Shown one piece after another: positions 47,464 to 55,753 of a stretch of DNA of 64,000 bases. Numbering within the stretch: the stretch's first letter is position 1; every line of letters begins with the position of its first letter. Below the pieces are notes generated by a model that was not told the DNA's origin, ran no database searches, and worked only from the letters and a program-made list of their open reading frames with translations. A program made the translations under genes and the position numbers. Source of the DNA: Pseudomonas tructae (GTDB lineage Bacteria; Pseudomonadota; Gammaproteobacteria; Pseudomonadales; Pseudomonadaceae); assembly GCF_004214895.1 (NCBI RefSeq), contig NZ_CP035952.1, forward strand, positions 2,924,501-2,988,500. The letters are read 5' to 3'.

Positions 47464-47534
47464 TAAGCCTCTACAAGGCCGCACTCGTGCCGGGCCGGGA
47501 AACCGGGCCAGCAGCTTTCAGGGAGTGGACCTTG

Positions 47535-48068
47535 GTGAACACAGTATTGGTAGTCGATGACGAACAGACCCTTGCCGGCAATATCCAGGATTACCTGGTT
47601 CTGCAAGGCCTCGACGTCCACGTTGCCCACGACGGAAACAGTGCAATCGGCGCCGCCGAGCGCACCCGGCCCGAAGTGGTCGTGCTGGATTATCGCTTGC
47701 CCGACATGGAGGGGTTTCAGGTACTGGAGACTGTGCGCCAACAAGGTACGGACTGTCATTTCGTGTTGATCACTGCCCACCCGACCGCCGAGGTTCGTGA
47801 GCGGGCCAGCCAACTGGGTGTCAGCCATATCCTGTTCAAGCCTTTTCCGCTGGCGGAACTGGCCCGCGCAGTCCTCGACCTGATGGGCATCACGCGAAAC
47901 AACCCGCGCGCAGCCAACACGGACACAGGGTTCGTCGAACGACGCCAGAGCAGGAGTGAGAGTTTCCCCCTGCAGTTGTTCGACGGTAGCTGGGTCCTGG
48001 CCGATCGCCGACGTAATGGCATACGGCCGCCGGGGCCCGACGACGACCAGCTGCTCACCGGGGAATAA
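47535..48068 (+). CDS. Orphan response regulator, receiver domain with short tail
   Basis: A 177-residue protein. The receiver domain (TVLVVDDEQTLAGNIQDYLV) has the acid pair DD near residues 9-10 and the phospho-acceptor in VVLDYRLPDMEG near 54, with the conserved lysine in LFKPFPLAELA. The last ~55 residues are basic and polar with no recognised output domain or helix-turn-helix. Start is GTG at 47535 (TTG at 47532 is also possible), with GGGAG upstream. No kinase gene is adjacent; MnxS1 and MnxS2 are candidate partners. It heads the probable 10-kb operon of type II secretion-like and csgEFG genes, so it may modulate the machine post-translationally rather than bind DNA. Confidence 0.8.
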   Translation: MNTVLVVDDEQTLAGNIQDYLVLQGLDVHVAHDGNSAIGAAERTRPEVVVLDYRLPDMEGFQVLETVRQQGTDCHFVLITAHPTAEVRERASQLGVSHILFKPFPLAELARAVLDLMGITRNNPRAANTDTGFVERRQSRSESFPLQLFDGSWVLADRRRNGIRPPGPDDDQLLTGE

Positions 48069-48121
48069 CGCGCGAGCAGGGCTGAACCAGGCTCTTCGCG
48101 CCCCGCGTTGGAGAGCAAGCC

Positions 48122-49822
48122 ATGGAACCGTTGTCGCGCGTTGCCCCCGTTGTTGCCAGCACCCCGGCGCCCCTTGGCCGCGTGCTGCTGGCCCAGGCCA
48201 GGGCCAGTGCCGAACTGCGTGGCGAACGCCTGCTCGATACCTTGCAAACACTCAGCGGCCTTGAGCCTGGCGACTTCGTCCAGAGCCTGGGCGCCACCCT
48301 GCATTACCCGGTGCTCGACGCTCAGGCCCTGTTCGCCGCCACGCCGCTGTTCGAGCGGGTCAGCCTGGCCCAGTGCCTGAAACGTGAATTCATCCTCCTG
48401 CAGCAGGCCGGCCTGACCCTCGGGGTGTTCGCCGACCCCTTCGACGATGCCCGCCTGGCCTGGATCGATGAGTGCCTGCAAGGCGCGCCGCTGTACCTGG
48501 TACAGGCGGCCGAACTCAAGGGCTTTCTGGCCCGCCACGAAGAAAGCTTTCACGCCGTGGACTCGCTGGACACCGAGGGCGAGGCGGCCAACGAACTCGA
48601 CAGCCTGCAGAGCCTGTCGCTGGCCAGCATCAGCGAAGACCAGAGCCGGGTGGTCAAGCTGGTCAACTCGACCCTGTACGACGCCCTGAAGATGCACGCC
48701 AGCGACATCCACCTGGGTGTGACCGGCAACGGCCTGGTGATTAAATACCGCATCGATGGCGTGCTCAACAGCATCAGCAAGGTCAATGGCAGCGAGTTCG
48801 CCGACCAGGTGATCTCGCGGATCAAGGTCATGGCCGAACTGGACATCGGCGAGAAACGCGTGCCCCAGGATGGCCGTTTCAAGATTGGTATCAGCGCCCG
48901 GCAGATCGACTTCCGGGTCTCGATCATGCCGAGTATTTTCGGCGAGGACGCGGTGCTGCGGGTGCTCGACAAACAGGACCTGGCCGACCGCGTCAGCGGC
49001 GTGCAACTGCAAGCCCTGGGTTTTGAAGCACACACCTTGCGCAGCCTGCGTCGCCTGGCCAACGAACCCTACGGCATGATCCTGGTCACCGGCCCCACCG
49101 GCAGCGGCAAGACCACCACCCTCTACGCCATGATCAGCGAGATCAACCACGGCGTGGACAAGATCATCACCATCGAAGACCCGGTCGAGTACCAGTTGCC
49201 GGGGGTGCTGCAGATTCCGGTCAACGAAAAGAAAGGCCTGACCTTCGCTCGCGGCCTGCGTTCGATCCTGCGCCACGACCCGGACAAAATCATGGTCGGC
49301 GAAATCCGCGACCCGGATACCGCACAGATCGCCGTGCAGTCGGCGCTGACCGGGCACCTGGTGTTCACCACCATCCACGCCAACAACGTCTTCGATGTGA
49401 TCGGCCGCTTCAGCCAGATGCAGGTCGACCCCTACAGCTTCGTCTCGGCGCTCAACGCGGTGCTGGCCCAGCGCCTGATCCGCCTGGTCTGCCCGCACTG
49501 CGCCGCCCCCCGCCAGCCGAGCGATGAAGAACTGGCGGCCTCGGGCCTTGAGCCTGGCCAGGTCGACCACTACCGGTTCGTCCACGGCAGCGGCTGCGGC
49601 CAGTGCCGGGGCAGTGGTTACCGCGGGCGCACGGCGATTGCCGAACTGCTGCACCTGGACGACGACCTGCGGCAGATGATCGTCGAGCGCAAGCCCCTGG
49701 CCCACATCAAGACCCTGGCCTGCCAACGCGGCCTGCGCCTGCTGCGCAGTTCGGCACTGGAACTGGTGCAGCAAGGCAGGACCACCCTGGAGGAGATCAA
49801 TCGTGTCACTTTTATCGCCTGA
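48122..49822 (+). CDS. gspE: Type II secretion ATPase, GspE/PilB-like
   Basis: A 566-residue cytoplasmic ATPase of the GspE/PilB/MshE family. An N-terminal MshEN-like domain occupies about residues 1-150. The core has SRVVKLVNSTLYDALKMHASDIHL, Walker A GPTGSGKTTTLYA at about 325, the Asp box and Walker B IMVGEIRDPDTAQIAV, and the His box HLVFTTIHANN. A zinc-binding region has CPHC and CGQCRGSGYRGR. It powers assembly of the pseudopilus with the platform protein GspF encoded 13 kb away. It lies 53 bases after the receiver gene and overlaps the following gene by 20 bases. Length and motifs are complete. Confidence 0.93.
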   Translation: MEPLSRVAPVVASTPAPLGRVLLAQARASAELRGERLLDTLQTLSGLEPGDFVQSLGATLHYPVLDAQALFAATPLFERVSLAQCLKREFILLQQAGLTLGVFADPFDDARLAWIDECLQGAPLYLVQAAELKGFLARHEESFHAVDSLDTEGEAANELDSLQSLSLASISEDQSRVVKLVNSTLYDALKMHASDIHLGVTGNGLVIKYRIDGVLNSISKVNGSEFADQVISRIKVMAELDIGEKRVPQDGRFKIGISARQIDFRVSIMPSIFGEDAVLRVLDKQDLADRVSGVQLQALGFEAHTLRSLRRLANEPYGMILVTGPTGSGKTTTLYAMISEINHGVDKIITIEDPVEYQLPGVLQIPVNEKKGLTFARGLRSILRHDPDKIMVGEIRDPDTAQIAVQSALTGHLVFTTIHANNVFDVIGRFSQMQVDPYSFVSALNAVLAQRLIRLVCPHCAAPRQPSDEELAASGLEPGQVDHYRFVHGSGCGQCRGSGYRGRTAIAELLHLDDDLRQMIVERKPLAHIKTLACQRGLRLLRSSALELVQQGRTTLEEINRVTFIA

Positions 49823-50600
49823 TCGCTTTATCGCCGTGCTCGGCGCCCAGGGAGTGGGTCTGTGCCAACGCCAGGGAACAGGACAGCACTGGCTGGGCAG
49901 CCTGGACTTTATCGCCGAGCGCAGCCAGGCCTGGGCGGTTGCCCTGGAATCGCTGCAACACCTGCTGGCTGAGCAACCGTGCAAAGGTGCGCAGTTGCAG
50001 GTGCTGCTGTCGGCCCACTACAGCCGCTTCTGCCTGGTGCCGTGGAGCGCCGCGATCAGCACCCCGGCGGAGCTGCAGCACTATGCCCGGGCCTGTTTCG
50101 AGGCGCATTACGGCCAGAGTCTTGAGGGCTGGCGTATCGTCGTCTCGCCCGAAGCTGCCGGTTGCCCGCGTATCGCCAGTGCCGTGCCGCAAGCCTTGCT
50201 CGATCAGCTCGATGCTGTGTGCCGCAGCCTGGGTGTGCGCCTGCGCTCGGCGCGGCCCTATCTGATGGCGGCCTACAACCACTTTGCCGAGCAATTGGGC
50301 CAGGGCGATTTTCTCTTCGTCCTCGCCGAGCCACAACGCAGTGTCTGCCTGTTGGCCCAGAACGGCGCCTGGCACCAGGTCAGTGCCCAGGGCAGCGCTG
50401 ACAGTGATCAGGCCCTGCAGGCGCTGATCGCCCGCCAGGCCGGCCTGCATCAGGGCGACGGGCAGTTGCCGGTGTACCTGCATGCGCCGGGCCGCCTGGA
50501 GCAACCGCCAGCGCTACACGGCGTGCAGCTGTGCGAGCTGGCGCCGACTGCGCTGGCGGTACGCGACGTGCTGTGCAACATGTCCCGGGCGGTGGCCTGA
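49803..50600 (+). CDS. Hypothetical secretion protein, PilM/GspL-like position
   Basis: A 265-residue protein, mostly soluble, that I identify only from position. It starts with GTG at 49803 inside the end of gspE and lies directly before the PilN-like gene, where PilM (in type IV pili), MshI (in MSHA) or the cytoplasmic part of GspL would stand. Features fit weakly: an actin-like fold with short beta-strands (GVGLCQRQGTG, FLFVLAEPQRSVCLLAQNG) and no membrane helix. It would dock the ATPase to the inner-membrane complex. There are about five cysteines and no strong motif. Sequence similarity to PilM is not visible by eye. Confidence 0.55.
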   Translation: MSLLSPDRFIAVLGAQGVGLCQRQGTGQHWLGSLDFIAERSQAWAVALESLQHLLAEQPCKGAQLQVLLSAHYSRFCLVPWSAAISTPAELQHYARACFEAHYGQSLEGWRIVVSPEAAGCPRIASAVPQALLDQLDAVCRSLGVRLRSARPYLMAAYNHFAEQLGQGDFLFVLAEPQRSVCLLAQNGAWHQVSAQGSADSDQALQALIARQAGLHQGDGQLPVYLHAPGRLEQPPALHGVQLCELAPTALAVRDVLCNMSRAVA

Positions 50601-50601
50601 A

Positions 50602-51144
50602 ATGCGCCGCCTGATGCTGGATTTTCAGCCCACCCGCACCGGGCTGCCCGCCTGGGCGCTGCTGGCTGCCGGCCTGAGCCTGCTGCTCGGCGCCGGGCTG
50701 TTGCAGCATGGCCTGGCTCAACAGCAGGCCGCGCTTGAGCAACAAGTCGAACAGCTCGACCGGCAACTGGGCAAACGCCCGCAGGCCGAGCCAAGCCTAA
50801 ATGCCGCACAAAGCCGTGAGCAGGCTGAAAAGCTGGCGCAGATGCGCAGCGTCTCGCAGCAACTGCAACGGCCCTGGGAGCGCCTGTTCGGCATGCTCGA
50901 GGGACTGGAGCAGGACGACGTCGCCTTGCTTACCCTGACCCCCGACGCACGCAAGGGCCAACTGCGCATCAGCGCCGAGGCGCGCGATCTGGAAGCCATG
51001 CTGGCTTTCCACAAGCGCCTGGAGGCCAGTGACGAACTGCGCGATGTGTCGTTGCTCAACCACGAAATCATCGCCAAACAGGCCGAGCATCCGGTGCAGT
51101 TCAACCTGTCGGCCACCTGGGAGAACGGCAATGCGCGTCCCTAG
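50602..51144 (+). CDS. Inner-membrane secretion protein, PilN-like
   Basis: A 180-residue single-pass inner-membrane protein. A short cytoplasmic N-terminus (MRRLMLDFQPTR) is followed by one helix (TGLPAWALLAAGLSLLLGAG). A coiled coil rich in Gln and Glu (AALEQQVEQLDRQLGKRP) leads to a small periplasmic ferredoxin-like domain (DDVALLTLTPDARKGQLRIS). This layout matches PilN/MshJ and the C-terminal part of GspL. It starts directly after the preceding stop and overlaps the next gene by 14 bases. It would form an inner-membrane scaffold with the PilO-like protein. Confidence 0.75.
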   Translation: MRRLMLDFQPTRTGLPAWALLAAGLSLLLGAGLLQHGLAQQQAALEQQVEQLDRQLGKRPQAEPSLNAAQSREQAEKLAQMRSVSQQLQRPWERLFGMLEGLEQDDVALLTLTPDARKGQLRISAEARDLEAMLAFHKRLEASDELRDVSLLNHEIIAKQAEHPVQFNLSATWENGNARP

Positions 51145-51679
51145 CCTGATTATTCATGAGCGCGCCCATAAGCTTGGCGTGGTCGGCCTGGCCGGTGCCG
51201 GGCTGTTGGCCCTGGCCCTGCTGTATGGCGCCGCGGTGCTGCCGGGGCAATGGCAACACCTGCAAAGCCTTGAGCAACAGCGTGATCAGGCCCGTGCGCA
51301 GGTCGTGCAATTGCAGCAGGGCACGTTGAAGCTGCCATCGGTGCCCCGGCACGAGCTGGAAGACTTTCACAAGCAGTTGCCGGCCCAGCCCCAGGCCACC
51401 GTGGCCATCGACCGCATCTACGCCCTGGCCAAGGCCGAGCAGATCACCCTGGCCCGCGGTGAATACGCCCTGGGTGTCGACCCCAAGACGCAACTGGCGC
51501 GCTACCAGATCCTCCTGCCGGTGCGCGGCAGCTACCCGCAGATCCGCCGCTACGTGCATGCCTTGCTCGGCCAGTTGCCGGCACTGGTGCTCGAAGACAT
51601 CGACCTGCAACGCAAGAAGATCGGCGACCGCGAGCTGACCGGGCGCATCCGTATGACCCTTTATCTGTCGAGGTCATGA
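51131..51679 (+). CDS. Inner-membrane secretion protein, PilO-like
   Basis: A 182-residue inner-membrane protein with one N-terminal helix (LGVVGLAGAGLLALALLYGA), a coiled coil and a periplasmic ferredoxin-like fold (RYQILLPVRGSYPQIRRYVHALLGQLPALVLEDIDLQRKK) typical of PilO and GspM. It overlaps the PilN-like gene by 14 bases and the next gene by 4 bases, so the three are translationally coupled. PilO usually pairs with PilN to control pseudopilus assembly. Naming as GspM is an alternative. Confidence 0.8.
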   Translation: MRVPSLIIHERAHKLGVVGLAGAGLLALALLYGAAVLPGQWQHLQSLEQQRDQARAQVVQLQQGTLKLPSVPRHELEDFHKQLPAQPQATVAIDRIYALAKAEQITLARGEYALGVDPKTQLARYQILLPVRGSYPQIRRYVHALLGQLPALVLEDIDLQRKKIGDRELTGRIRMTLYLSRS

Positions 51680-52179
51680 TGAACACTCAACGCAGCCTGG
51701 CCTGGCTGGGATTTCTCGGCACCGCCGCGGTGCTGGCCTGGGGGCCGGGGTACTTTTTCGACGACGCGGCTGAAGACGGCGAGCCAGCTGTGACCGTCGC
51801 CAGCGCGGTGGCGGCAAGCGTGCCGGTGCCGGGTCAGTCGGACAGTAAAGCAGCGCCGCTCACGCCGCGCGACCTGTTCCCGAGCAAGAGCTGGAAGCCT
51901 GCGGTGCAAGTGACCACGGTCACCGAGCAACCGGTGGTGATTGCCCCGGTGGCCCTGGCGCCCACCGCGCCGGCGCTGCCGTTCCAGTTCGTCGGCCGCC
52001 TGGATGATCGCGCCGATCAGCAGGTGTTCCTGCAAAGCGGCGAGAAGCTCTACGTCGTGCGCCGTGGCGACGTGATCGATGACACCTACCGGATCGAGCA
52101 GATCTCCGCCACGGAGCTGAGCCTGGTCTACCTGCCGTTGCACCTGTCCCAGACCTTGTCTGTAGGGAGCGCACCATGA
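51676..52179 (+). CDS. PilP/GspC-like inner-membrane to secretin linker
   Basis: A 167-residue protein with an N-terminal helix (SLAWLGFLGTAAVLAWGPG), a long Pro/Val-rich periplasmic linker and a C-terminal beta-rich domain (LPFQFVGRLDDRADQQVFLQSGEKLYVVRRGDVIDDTYRIEQIS). The last part is the homology region of PilP and GspC that binds the secretin N0 domain. It has no lipobox, unlike PilP; it therefore looks more like GspC or MshK. It overlaps the previous and the next gene by 4 bases each. It should link the inner-membrane platform to the outer-membrane secretin. Confidence 0.75.
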   Translation: MMNTQRSLAWLGFLGTAAVLAWGPGYFFDDAAEDGEPAVTVASAVAASVPVPGQSDSKAAPLTPRDLFPSKSWKPAVQVTTVTEQPVVIAPVALAPTAPALPFQFVGRLDDRADQQVFLQSGEKLYVVRRGDVIDDTYRIEQISATELSLVYLPLHLSQTLSVGSAP

Positions 52180-53999
52180 TTTCCACCAGGCTGTGCAACA
52201 AAGCGCCGTACCTGATGCTGGCCCTGTGTGTCGCCCTGGCCGGATGCGGCACCTCCGGGGTACGCAAGGACGCCCAGGCGCTGATCGGCGAAGGCCAGTA
52301 CGAGGCCGGCATTGCCCAGCTCGAAGAGGCGCTCAAGGAGCACCCGCGCGACACCGAACTGAACATCGCCCTGATCCAGGGCCGGCGCCAGGCGGTGGAA
52401 GCGCTGCTGACCCAGGCCGACAGCGACCGCAGCCGCCATGACTTCGGCGGTGCGCGCAGCGCTTATGGCCGGGTGTTGACCCTGGAGCCGAACAATCGCC
52501 GGGCCCTGGACGCGGTGCGCCAGATCGAGCAGATGCGCAACCTCGGCGAGCGCATCGCCCTGGGCCAGGCCGCACTGCGCGCAGGCGATCTGTTCGGCGC
52601 CGAGCGACACATGCGCGAAGTGCTGCTGCTCGACCCGCAGAACGAAGGCGGCCTGGCGTTGCGCAAGGACATCGAACGGGTGCAAAGCCGCACCGCGCAG
52701 CCCAACCCGCAGTTGCGCACCAAGCTCGAACGCCCGGTGACCCTGGAGTTTCGCGACGCCAACCTCAAAACCATCTTCGAGGTGCTGTCGCAGGTGGCGG
52801 GGCTCAACTTCATCTTCGACAAGGACCTGCGTCCAGACATGAAAGCGACCATTTTCGTCCGCGATGTGCGCATCGAGGATGCCGTGGCCCTGCTGCTGGA
52901 ACAGAACCAGCTGCACCAGAAGGTGGTGAACGACAACACCCTGCTGATCTACCCGGATTCGCCGCAGAAGACCAAGGATTACCAGGAACTGGTGATGCGC
53001 ACCTTCTACCTGACCAGCATCGACGCCAACACCGCGCTGAACATGGTCAAGACCATGCTCAAGACCCGCGATGTGTTTGTTGATGAGCGCCTGAACACCC
53101 TGACCATGCGCGACACCTCCGACGCCGTGCGCATGGCCGAGAAGCTGTTGCAGTCCCAGGACCAGTCCAACCCGGAAGTGGTGCTGGAGGTGGAGGTGAT
53201 GGAGGTGGCCCGTTCGCGGATTCTCGAGCTCGGTCTGCAGTGGCCCAACACCTTCGGCATTCTCAATGCCGACGGCAATCCGGTGGGCACTCTCGACCAA
53301 CTGCGCGGCATCAACTCCTCGCGCATCAGTATCGCGCCGGCGCCACAAGCCAAGATCAACGCCCAGGACAACGACATCAATACCCTGGCAAGCCCGGTGA
53401 TCCGCGTCAGCAACCGCGAGCAGGCGCGCATCCACATCGGTCAGCGGGTGCCGATCATCAGCGCCACCTCGGTGCCCTCGACCCAGGGCCCGGTGATCAC
53501 CGAAAGCGTTACCTACCTGGATGTCGGCCTCAAGCTCGAAGTGACCCCGGTGGTGCACCTGAACAACGAAGTGGCGATCAAAGTGGCGTTGGAGGTCAGC
53601 AACGCCAAGCCGCTGGAGCCGACCCGCCAGGGCACCATTCCGGTCCAGGTCGACACCCGCAATGCCCAGACCAGCCTGCGCCTGCACGATGGCGAAACCC
53701 AGGTGCTGGCGGGCCTGGTGCGCAACGACCAGGGCGGCAGCGGCAACAAGATTCCCGGCCTGGGCGATATTCCCGGCCTGGGCCGGCTGTTCGGCAGCAA
53801 CCGCAGCGACAACAGCCAGTCGGAGCTGGTGCTGTCGATCACCCCGCGGATCATCCGCAACCTGCCGTACCAGAGCCCGTCGGACATGGAATTTGCCACC
53901 GGCACCGAAACCAGCATGCAGATCCGCAACCTCAACCGCAGTGTCGAGGTGCCGGACGACCAGGCGCTGGTGGCTGTGCCTGACGCAGTGAGGCCCTGA
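52176..53999 (+). CDS. Secretin lipoprotein with N-terminal TPR region
   Basis: A 607-residue outer-membrane secretin. The signal peptide ends in lipobox LAGC (cysteine near residue 25), so it may be anchored as a lipoprotein. Residues 30-175 are helical TPR-like repeats (ALIGEGQYEAGIAQLEEALKEHPRD, YGRVLTLEPNNRRAL). After this come the secretin N0/N1 domains (VTLEFRDANLKTIFEVLSQVAGLNFIF) and the C-terminal secretin core (LASPVIRVSNREQARIHIGQRVPI, DVGLKLEVTPVV, LHDGETQVLAGLVRND, IPGLGDIPGLGRLFG). The layout resembles MshL/PilQ/TadD-fused secretins more than classic GspD. It forms the outer-membrane pore for the system. The TPR part is a replacement for a separate pilotin-type helper, which is inference. 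Confidence 0.88.
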   Translation: MISTRLCNKAPYLMLALCVALAGCGTSGVRKDAQALIGEGQYEAGIAQLEEALKEHPRDTELNIALIQGRRQAVEALLTQADSDRSRHDFGGARSAYGRVLTLEPNNRRALDAVRQIEQMRNLGERIALGQAALRAGDLFGAERHMREVLLLDPQNEGGLALRKDIERVQSRTAQPNPQLRTKLERPVTLEFRDANLKTIFEVLSQVAGLNFIFDKDLRPDMKATIFVRDVRIEDAVALLLEQNQLHQKVVNDNTLLIYPDSPQKTKDYQELVMRTFYLTSIDANTALNMVKTMLKTRDVFVDERLNTLTMRDTSDAVRMAEKLLQSQDQSNPEVVLEVEVMEVARSRILELGLQWPNTFGILNADGNPVGTLDQLRGINSSRISIAPAPQAKINAQDNDINTLASPVIRVSNREQARIHIGQRVPIISATSVPSTQGPVITESVTYLDVGLKLEVTPVVHLNNEVAIKVALEVSNAKPLEPTRQGTIPVQVDTRNAQTSLRLHDGETQVLAGLVRNDQGGSGNKIPGLGDIPGLGRLFGSNRSDNSQSELVLSITPRIIRNLPYQSPSDMEFATGTETSMQIRNLNRSVEVPDDQALVAVPDAVRP

Positions 54000-54002
54000 A
54001 TC

Positions 54003-54479
54003 ATGAAACGATCGATGGCAGGTTTCAGCCTGATCGAAGTGATGCTGACCCTGGCGCTGCTCGGGTTGCTGGCCTCGATTGCCGCGCCGCTGACCGAAAC
54101 CCTGGTGCGGCGCAACAAGGAGCAGGAACTGCGCACCGCGCTGTACCAGTTGCGCGATGCCATCGACGCCTACAAGCGCGCGTTCGATGCCGGCTACATC
54201 GAAAAATCCCTCGACGCCAGCGGCTACCCGCCGAACCTGCAGGTGCTGGTCGATGGCGTGCGCGATGTGCGCAGTGCCAAGGGTGCCAAGTTCTACTTTC
54301 TGCGACGCATTCCACAGGATCCGCTGGTGGCGACGCGCAAGGACGATGAGCCAGGCGGTTGGGGCCTGCGCGCCTATGACAGTCCGGCGCAGAACCCGCG
54401 CGATGGCGAAGACGTTTTCGATGTGTATTCCCAGGCCCGTGGCAAAGGCCTCAACGGCATCGCCTACGGGCAGTGGTGA
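54003..54479 (+). CDS. Type II pseudopilin
   Basis: A 158-residue pseudopilin with prepilin cleavage site MAG|FSLIEVMLTLALLGL at residues 7-8 and Glu at +5. The mature part has an N-terminal hydrophobic helix and a globular region with YPPNLQVLVDGVRDVRSAKG and FLRRIPQDPLV, resembling the GspG/PulG family rather than GspH. The C-terminal part ends with GKGLNGIAYGQW, so it lacks the standard calcium loop of gspG. It starts 3 bases after the secretin stop. It may be a minor pseudopilin of the same machine as GspG at 34.6-35.0 kb. Confidence 0.88.
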   Translation: MKRSMAGFSLIEVMLTLALLGLLASIAAPLTETLVRRNKEQELRTALYQLRDAIDAYKRAFDAGYIEKSLDASGYPPNLQVLVDGVRDVRSAKGAKFYFLRRIPQDPLVATRKDDEPGGWGLRAYDSPAQNPRDGEDVFDVYSQARGKGLNGIAYGQW

Positions 54480-54484
54480 ACAAT

Positions 54485-54859
54485 ATGAAAGCTAGCCGGG
54501 GCTTCACCCTGATCGAACTGCTGGTGGTGATGGCGATCATCGCCACGCTGATGACCATCGCCATGCCGCGCTACTTCAACAGCCTGGAAACCTCGCGCGA
54601 GGCCACTCTGCGCCAGAGCCTGGCGGTGATGCGCGAGGCCCTGGACCACTACTACGGCGATACCGGCCGCTACCCCGAATCGCTCGAACAACTGGTGGAG
54701 CAGCGTTACCTGCGCGGCGCGCCGCTGGACCCGATCACCGAACGCCGCGACCTGTGGCAGGTGGTAGCGCCGCCTGAAGGTGTCGCAGGTTCAGTGGCCG
54801 ACATCAAGAGCGGCTCAACCGGGAGGGCCCGTGATGGCAGCCTTTATGCCGAGTGGTAA
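54485..54859 (+). CDS. Type II pseudopilin, small
   Basis: A 124-residue pseudopilin. The start at 54485 gives MKASRG|FTLIELLVVMAII; the prepilin peptidase site has Gly at -1, Phe at +1 and Glu at +5. The mature chain has a short globular part with ALDHYYGDTGRYPESLEQLVEQRYL and PLDPITERRDLWQVV, again of the PulG type, and ends DGSLYAEW. It lies 5 bases after the previous pseudopilin gene and overlaps the next by 26 bases. A GTG at 54473 is an alternative start. Confidence 0.88.
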   Translation: MKASRGFTLIELLVVMAIIATLMTIAMPRYFNSLETSREATLRQSLAVMREALDHYYGDTGRYPESLEQLVEQRYLRGAPLDPITERRDLWQVVAPPEGVAGSVADIKSGSTGRARDGSLYAEW

Positions 54860-55364
54860 GGCCGGGCAGGCAGGCTTCACCTACCTGGGCGTGTTGCTGC
54901 TGATCGCCGTCACCGGCATGGTCCTGGCGGCCACCGGCACGCTGTGGTCGAGCGTCGCCCAGCGCGAACGCGAACGCGAGCTGCTGTGGGTCGGCGCGCA
55001 GTACGCCCAGGCCTTGCGCAGCTACTTTCGCAGCTCGCCGGGACTCGCTCAGTACCCGCAGAGCCTGGAAGAACTGCTCGAAGACAACCGTTACCCCGAC
55101 CCCAGGCGCCACCTGCGCAGGCTGTACCCGGACCCGATGACCCACAGCGACGACTGGGGCCTGCTGCGTTCGATCGATGGGCGTATCACTGGCGTCTACA
55201 GCCGCTCCCAGGCGATGCCGCGCAAGCGCAGCGGTTTTGCCGCGCAGTGGGCCGAGTTCGAGGGCCTGGAGCACTACAGCGACTGGCAGTTCGTTGCCGA
55301 AAAAGCTTTTGCCGAAACCGCAGCGGGTGCGCGCAAGGGCCTGGCCCAGGGAGCCGGGCAATGA
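54834..55364 (+). CDS. Atypical pseudopilin lacking Glu5
   Basis: A 176-residue type II secretion pseudopilin. The N-terminus, MAAFMPSGKAGQAG|FTYLGVLLLIAVT, has the Gly-Phe cleavage site but Gly at +5 instead of Glu. Glu5 is needed for the N-terminal contacts of major pseudopilins, and its absence is characteristic of tip proteins such as GspK. The mature part is PulG-like (SPGLAQYPQSLEELLEDNRYPDPRRHLRRLYPDP) and has an Arg-rich middle. The start at 54834 has GGGAGG 7 bases before it, and lies inside the previous gene. Its last 4 bases overlap csgE, so secretion and curli genes are transcribed together. Confidence 0.8.
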   Translation: MAAFMPSGKAGQAGFTYLGVLLLIAVTGMVLAATGTLWSSVAQRERERELLWVGAQYAQALRSYFRSSPGLAQYPQSLEELLEDNRYPDPRRHLRRLYPDPMTHSDDWGLLRSIDGRITGVYSRSQAMPRKRSGFAAQWAEFEGLEHYSDWQFVAEKAFAETAAGARKGLAQGAGQ

Positions 55365-55753
55365 ACCGCCTCAGTGCCTGCGCCCTGGCCCTGGTGCTGC
55401 TGGCCGGCACCGCCCGGGGCGGCGCCGAGGACGAGATGATGGGCTTTATCGTCGACAACACCATCTCGCACATCGGCCATGACTTCTATTACAGCTTCGC
55501 CGAGCGACTGCGTGCCACCAGCCGCCTGGATTTCAACCTGGTGGTACGCGAACGGCCCGACCCGCGCTGGGGCAGCCTGGTGACGGTCGAGTACGAGCAA
55601 CGGGTGATGTACCGGCGTTTTCTGCCACCCAACACCACCGAACTCAAGGACGCCGCCTACGAGGCTGCGGACCTGGTCAAGGCGCAGATCATCCAGCGCA
55701 AGCTGCAGATGCTGCTGCAGGACACCACTGATCTGGAGAGGGACGAGCTATGA
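55361..55753 (+). CDS. csgE: Curli export accessory protein CsgE
   Basis: A 130-residue periplasmic protein with a signal peptide (to GTARG) and the CsgE core: GFIVDNTISHIGHDFYYSF, then LVVRERPDPRWGSLVTVEYEQ and MYRRFLPPNTTELKDAAY. CsgE caps the CsgG pore and directs curlin subunits to it. It begins inside the stop of the preceding pseudopilin gene and overlaps csgF by 4 bases. CsgC, CsgD and CsgH genes were not found in the window. The clients, csgA and csgB, are 36 kb away. Confidence 0.93.
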   Translation: MNRLSACALALVLLAGTARGGAEDEMMGFIVDNTISHIGHDFYYSFAERLRATSRLDFNLVVRERPDPRWGSLVTVEYEQRVMYRRFLPPNTTELKDAAYEAADLVKAQIIQRKLQMLLQDTTDLERDEL

